From assembly GCA_014189435.1 (NCBI GenBank), contig CP050293.1, positions 1,369,001-1,433,000 on the forward strand: a stretch of DNA of 64,000 nt. Direction: 5' to 3'. This stretch comes from Mesorhizobium loti. Lineage in GTDB: Bacteria; Pseudomonadota; Alphaproteobacteria; Rhizobiales; Rhizobiaceae. The position numbers and the translations under genes are program-made. The notes beneath the pieces were generated by a model. It was not told where the DNA came from. It searched no databases and saw only the letters and a list, made by a program, of their open reading frames with translations. This document shows, piece by piece, positions 61,346 to 64,000 of this stretch (positions within the stretch are counted from its first letter, which is position 1; each line of letters starts with the position of its first letter).

Positions 61346-62008
61346 ATGTGTGAAGGCGTTATTGAAAACGAGTTTGTAGAGTTCGACCGCGTGGAGATCG
61401 CACGTCTGGCCGGGGTAGACGAGGCTCAACTTGAGCAGTGGGTAGATCAGAAAGTGGTGGTAGCGCAAAAGAACGTATACGCGCTGATCGACGCGGCGGC
61501 AGCGGCGGCACTAGCCAAGGTTGGTGTCCGCGACAGATACCTCTTGCGCTTCACAAAACTGGTGTCAGAGCACCTTGTGTTCCACCTGTTCGACATCTGC
61601 CCAAAGGCCATCGCGACCAAGAGGCAAGGAGCGCGCGGGAAGTTGGTCCGTGCACCTCGTCATATGGGCATTTCGGCAGATGTGTTCGCGGCGTCTTTCG
61701 ATCACGAACCGTATCGATTTGCGTTGCTTCAGTATGGCCTGTGCATTCAGCTCGCCGGTCGGGCACAGTCGCGATTTCCAGATGGTTCGCGCGGCCACGC
61801 CACGCTGGACTTCCGGAAGATTGCTAGAGCCATCGCAGAAAGGTTGCGGCAGCCCCTGGTTGTTTCGGTATTCCGCCCGGCGGCGCGGACGCGCGAAGCC
61901 GGTAGCGAAGCGGGTTCGACAACTTTGGTTAAGATTGAAATCGGAAGAAAGGCAGACCGGTCCAGGGGAGCGTCATACGGCGCATCAGACTTCACTGTCG
62001 TTGGATGA
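61346..62008 (+). CDS. Second protein with MerR-like HTH segment
   Basis: A 220-residue protein starting after AAGGAG, 22 bp from the previous stop. Residues 10-60 (EFDRVEIARLAGVDEAQLEQ, WVDQKVVVAQKNVYALIDAA) read as a MerR-type helix-turn-helix. The rest contains HLVFHLFDICPKAIATKRQG, FAASFDHEPYRFALLQYG and a basic tail; no family is named. It is distantly similar in plan to the gene at 60598, and the two may act as a hetero-oligomer. Its end overlaps the opposite-strand gene at 61985 by 24 bp. Confidence 0.65.
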   Translation: MCEGVIENEFVEFDRVEIARLAGVDEAQLEQWVDQKVVVAQKNVYALIDAAAAAALAKVGVRDRYLLRFTKLVSEHLVFHLFDICPKAIATKRQGARGKLVRAPRHMGISADVFAASFDHEPYRFALLQYGLCIQLAGRAQSRFPDGSRGHATLDFRKIARAIAERLRQPLVVSVFRPAARTREAGSEAGSTTLVKIEIGRKADRSRGASYGASDFTVVG

Positions 62009-62353
62009 CAGGGCTTCGACGATTGCGGTGGCTCGAATAAGGGCTGTGCGTGCGGCCGAGAGTTCAATTGCCAATTCGAATCCGTGTCGATCGGCCAGCC
62101 GCATGACTGTCCTCATTACCGCCGTCGAGTTCCTGGCCAGCAGAATCAAGTGCAAACCTCCAGGGCCATGGTCTCCGTTCAACCAATGCCTCGCACTACG
62201 GTCGCTGGCACCCGTCCAAAACATCACGGTTTTCGTCGCTAACCGGCTGGTGCCGACCTCAGATGCCAATGCTTTGGCGATAGCTGCTGCATAGACTGTT
62301 TCGGTTGCGGGAACGGATCCTTCGGGAAATTTATTGCCGCTTTTCGGAAACAT
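61985..62353 (-). CDS. Hypothetical protein divergent from a serine recombinase
   Basis: A 122-residue protein from MFPKSGNKFPEG, chosen because AAGGAG lies nine bases upstream; a Met at 62395 would add 14 residues. It contains ATETVYAAAIAKALASEVGT, KTVMFWTGASDRSARHWLNG, HGPGGLHLILLARNSTAVMR and a C-terminal helix pair. The middle reads like a helix-turn-helix (GASDRSARHWLNG). It may control the neighbouring recombinase. Confidence 0.65.
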   Translation of the reverse strand: MFPKSGNKFPEGSVPATETVYAAAIAKALASEVGTSRLATKTVMFWTGASDRSARHWLNGDHGPGGLHLILLARNSTAVMRTVMRLADRHGFELAIELSAARTALIRATAIVEALSSNDSEV

Positions 62354-62414
62354 CTTTCCGGCTCCTTGCTCTAAATTACTCCCAGCTTCCTGCATCTTTC
62401 GCACGTGGCCCGAA

Positions 62415-63230
62415 ATGGTAATCAATTGGAACCAGACGGGTGCGAACGAAGCCGGGCACCCGCGATCGAGGATACGAGCTGCCCAGTACGTTCGCATGTC
62501 GACCGAGCACCAGAAGTATTCGACCGACAACCAGGCGTCGGCAATACAACGTTACGCCGACGCGCGCGGCTTTGAAATCGTCCGGACTTACGCGGACGAG
62601 GGCAAAAGCGGCCTACGTCTTGTCGGAAGGGATGCCTTGCAGTCTCTCTTGGGCGATATCGAAAGCGGTCGCGCGGACTATGCAGCAATCCTTGTCTATG
62701 ACGTGAGCCGATGGGGTCGGTTCCAGGACCCCGACGAAGCGGCCGCGATCGAGCTTAGATGCAAGCACGCGGGGATTCGCGTGCACTACTGCGCTGAGCA
62801 GTTCGAAAACGACGGGAGCATCGGCTCTTCCATCGTGAAGACAGTAAAGCGGGCGATGGCGGGTGAATACAGCCGTGAGCTCTCCGTGAAAGTTTTCGCA
62901 GGCCAGGCTCATCTAATCCGGCTTGGATTTCGGCAAGGCGGCACCGCCGGGTACGGGTTACGCCGGGTTCTTGTCGATCAGAACCAAAATCGAAAAGCAG
63001 AGCTCGTGCGAGGCGAACAAAAAAGCATCGCGACCGATCGGGTCATCCTGGTCCTTGGCCCGAAACATGAGGTCGATACCGTACGAGAGGTCTATCGCAA
63101 GTTCGTAACCGAAGATCGCACCGAGCGAGAAATTGCCGACATTTTGAACGCCCGCGGCGTCTTGTCAGACCTTGGGCGACCTTGGACCAGGGGGACGGTG
63201 CACCGTAAGCGCGTAGGCATCCCCACGTAG
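62415..63230 (+). CDS. Large serine recombinase, truncated by IS66 insertion
   Basis: The N-terminal resolvase domain is intact: RAAQYVRMSTEHQKYSTDNQ with catalytic Ser29, GLRLVGRDALQSLLGDIESG, ILVYDVSRWGRFQDPDEAAA, and the E-helix AMAGEYSRELSVKVFAGQ. The recombinase domain starts (GGTAGYGLRRVLVDQ, REVYRKFVTEDRTEREIADI, LSDLGRPWTRGTVH) but stops at residue 271, where full-length proteins run to 500 or more. The final codons after GTVH come from the IS66 end at 63205. It is probably inactive. Confidence 0.85.
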   Translation: MVINWNQTGANEAGHPRSRIRAAQYVRMSTEHQKYSTDNQASAIQRYADARGFEIVRTYADEGKSGLRLVGRDALQSLLGDIESGRADYAAILVYDVSRWGRFQDPDEAAAIELRCKHAGIRVHYCAEQFENDGSIGSSIVKTVKRAMAGEYSRELSVKVFAGQAHLIRLGFRQGGTAGYGLRRVLVDQNQNRKAELVRGEQKSIATDRVILVLGPKHEVDTVREVYRKFVTEDRTEREIADILNARGVLSDLGRPWTRGTVHRKRVGIPT

Positions 63231-63281
63231 CGTGCAGGCGGTTGATCGCTCATTTTCAGCATGAATCATGCGGAGAATCCT

Positions 63282-63668
63282 ATGAGCGACAGTATGAGCC
63301 ATCATCGAACATTCGAGATTTTGACGGCGGAGCCTGTGCCGTCCCGACGCAAGCCGCGCCATCGGTCGGACGAAGAGAAGGCACGGCTTGTCGCCGAAGC
63401 GTTCTCGCCAGGGGGCAATGTCTCGGCGGTTGCGCGTTCCGAGGGGCTGGACCCCTCGCAGCTCTATGCGTGGCGCCGCAAGGCGCTTTCGTCGGGCATG
63501 GTTGCGCCACTGACGGAGGGAGCGAGCAAGCCGGCGAAGTTCACGCGCTTTGAAGCGGTGGGCAGCGACACGGTGGAAATCGTCATTGGCGACGCAGTGG
63601 TGCGCGCCGGCGGCGATGTCGATCCCGATCGCCTGGCGAGGATCATCCGCGCGGTTCGTAAGGCATGA
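63282..63668 (+). CDS. tnpA: IS66 accessory protein TnpA
   Basis: A 128-residue protein (MSDSMSHHRTFEILTAEPVP, RSDEEKARLVAEAFSPGGNV, SAVARSEGLDPSQLYAWRRK). The helix-turn-helix is typical of IS66 OrfA/IS3-like DNA-binding proteins. The start at 63282 has GGAG at good spacing; a Met at 63261 is possible. Its stop overlaps the tnpB start as ATGA. Confidence 0.87.
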   Translation: MSDSMSHHRTFEILTAEPVPSRRKPRHRSDEEKARLVAEAFSPGGNVSAVARSEGLDPSQLYAWRRKALSSGMVAPLTEGASKPAKFTRFEAVGSDTVEIVIGDAVVRAGGDVDPDRLARIIRAVRKA

Positions 63669-64000
63669 TCGCTTCCGGTGTGGTGGTTTACGTGTCGTGC
63701 CAGCCGGTCGACTTCCGCAAGGGCGCGGCATCTTTGATGGCGCTGGTCAGGGATGGCGGCCTGGACCCATTCTCGGGGGCACTTCACGTATTCCGTTCGA
63801 AGCGTGCGGACCGGGTTCGCATCGTGTGGTGGGACGGCAGCGGGGTTTGTCTTTATTCGAAGACTCTGGAAGATCACAGCTTCTGCTGGCCGGGGATATC
63901 GGCCGCGCGCATGCGTCTCGACCACGCCCAGTTGATGGCGCTTCTGGCCGGACTGGACTGGAAAAAGATTCGTCCGGCCAGGGTCAGGCGGCCGTTATCG
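63665..64000 (+). CDS. tnpB: IS66 accessory protein TnpB, C-terminus outside window
   Basis: 112 residues are visible: MIASGVVVYVSCQPVDFRKG, ASLMALVRDGGLDPFSGALH and VFRSKRADRVRIVWWDGSGV. This is the conserved IS66 Orf2 protein. The frame is open at the window edge. Confidence 0.88.
   Translation, partial: MIASGVVVYVSCQPVDFRKGAASLMALVRDGGLDPFSGALHVFRSKRADRVRIVWWDGSGVCLYSKTLEDHSFCWPGISAARMRLDHAQLMALLAGLDWKKIRPARVRRPLS

Larger units (their letters stand above)
63205..64000 (+). mobile_element. IS66-family insertion sequence, left part
   Basis: It starts at 63205 with GTAAGCGCGTAGGCATCCCC, the GTAA-type terminus usual for IS66. It contains overlapping tnpA and tnpB genes and continues past the window edge, where tnpC is expected. 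The 8 bp before it, GGTGCACC (63197-63204), should be duplicated at its far end. Confidence 0.85.

Noticed and set aside
54018..62008. CRISPR-associated transposon
   Set aside because: No cas genes and no repeat array anywhere in the window; TniQ carries its own DNA-binding segments.

Overview
The window is high-GC alphaproteobacterial DNA and most resembles Mesorhizobium or a close relative in the Rhizobiales. This is inferred from gene content and from repeats, without a database search: RIME-like intergenic elements (16781-16910, 45475-45580), several families of palindromic intergenic repeats, DUF982 and DUF1127 small proteins, many LysR/MarR/MocR/Lrp regulators beside small catabolic operons, and a BclA/SbmA-like peptide transporter. 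I saw no rRNA, tRNA or CRISPR array.

Layout. 0-5.8 kb: a partial HxlR repressor facing a DUF1330 gene, a small secreted protein, a PAP2 membrane phosphatase, a SnoaL-like protein and a PAS-PAS-GGDEF-EAL protein. 6-10 kb: a BKACE (DUF849) enzyme, then a hydroxycinnamate module (CoA ligase, hydratase-lyase, divergent MarR, two operators). 10-17 kb: a probable D-amino-acid/peptide module (S12 hydrolase, dipeptide-binding protein, DauA-like FAD dehydrogenase, XRE-cupin regulator, OCD-family enzyme, Lrp regulator). 17-20 kb: LysR with an SDR and a Gfo/Idh oxidoreductase. 20-27 kb: a di-haem peroxidase, an AcpA-like phosphoesterase, small secreted proteins (one a paralogue of the protein at 760-1296) and a BTAD/TPR regulator. 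27-31.5 kb: a three-subunit periplasmic molybdenum hydroxylase. 31.6-41 kb: MocR with a flavin-binding protein, an acetyltransferase, an aminotransferase, a candidate stress-induced small RNA, a C39-like peptidase with a D-Ala-D-Ala ligase-like enzyme, and small proteins. 41-52 kb: an AI-2E-type permease, a hipBA remnant, a TetR/membrane-protein pair, the BclA-like transporter, an aldo/keto reductase, DUF982, and LysR with an NmrA-family protein.

52-64 kb is accessory DNA. It carries a compact Tn7-like transposition operon on the minus strand, tnsA-tnsB-tnsC-tniQ, with every gene overlapping the next. The TniQ has about 736 residues and several predicted helix-turn-helix segments behind its zinc-binding N-terminus, and the operon faces two genes with MerR-like N-termini. 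Beyond it lie a serine recombinase cut short by an IS66-family insertion and the start of that IS, which runs off the window. I could not place the ends of the Tn7-like element.

Three genes carry single-base discrepancies at homopolymers (DUF4242 at 25222-25226, molybdenum subunit at 30959-30964, ABC transporter at 46472-46478). The first two look like decay or sequencing error. The third sits on a correctly phased A-AAA-AAG slippery heptamer and may be real frameshifting. The observations most worth following are the Tn7-like operon with its unusual TniQ, the candidate EcfG-driven C-rich small RNA at 36596-36684, the slippery site, and the RIME termini that supply UAG stop codons to the genes they abut.
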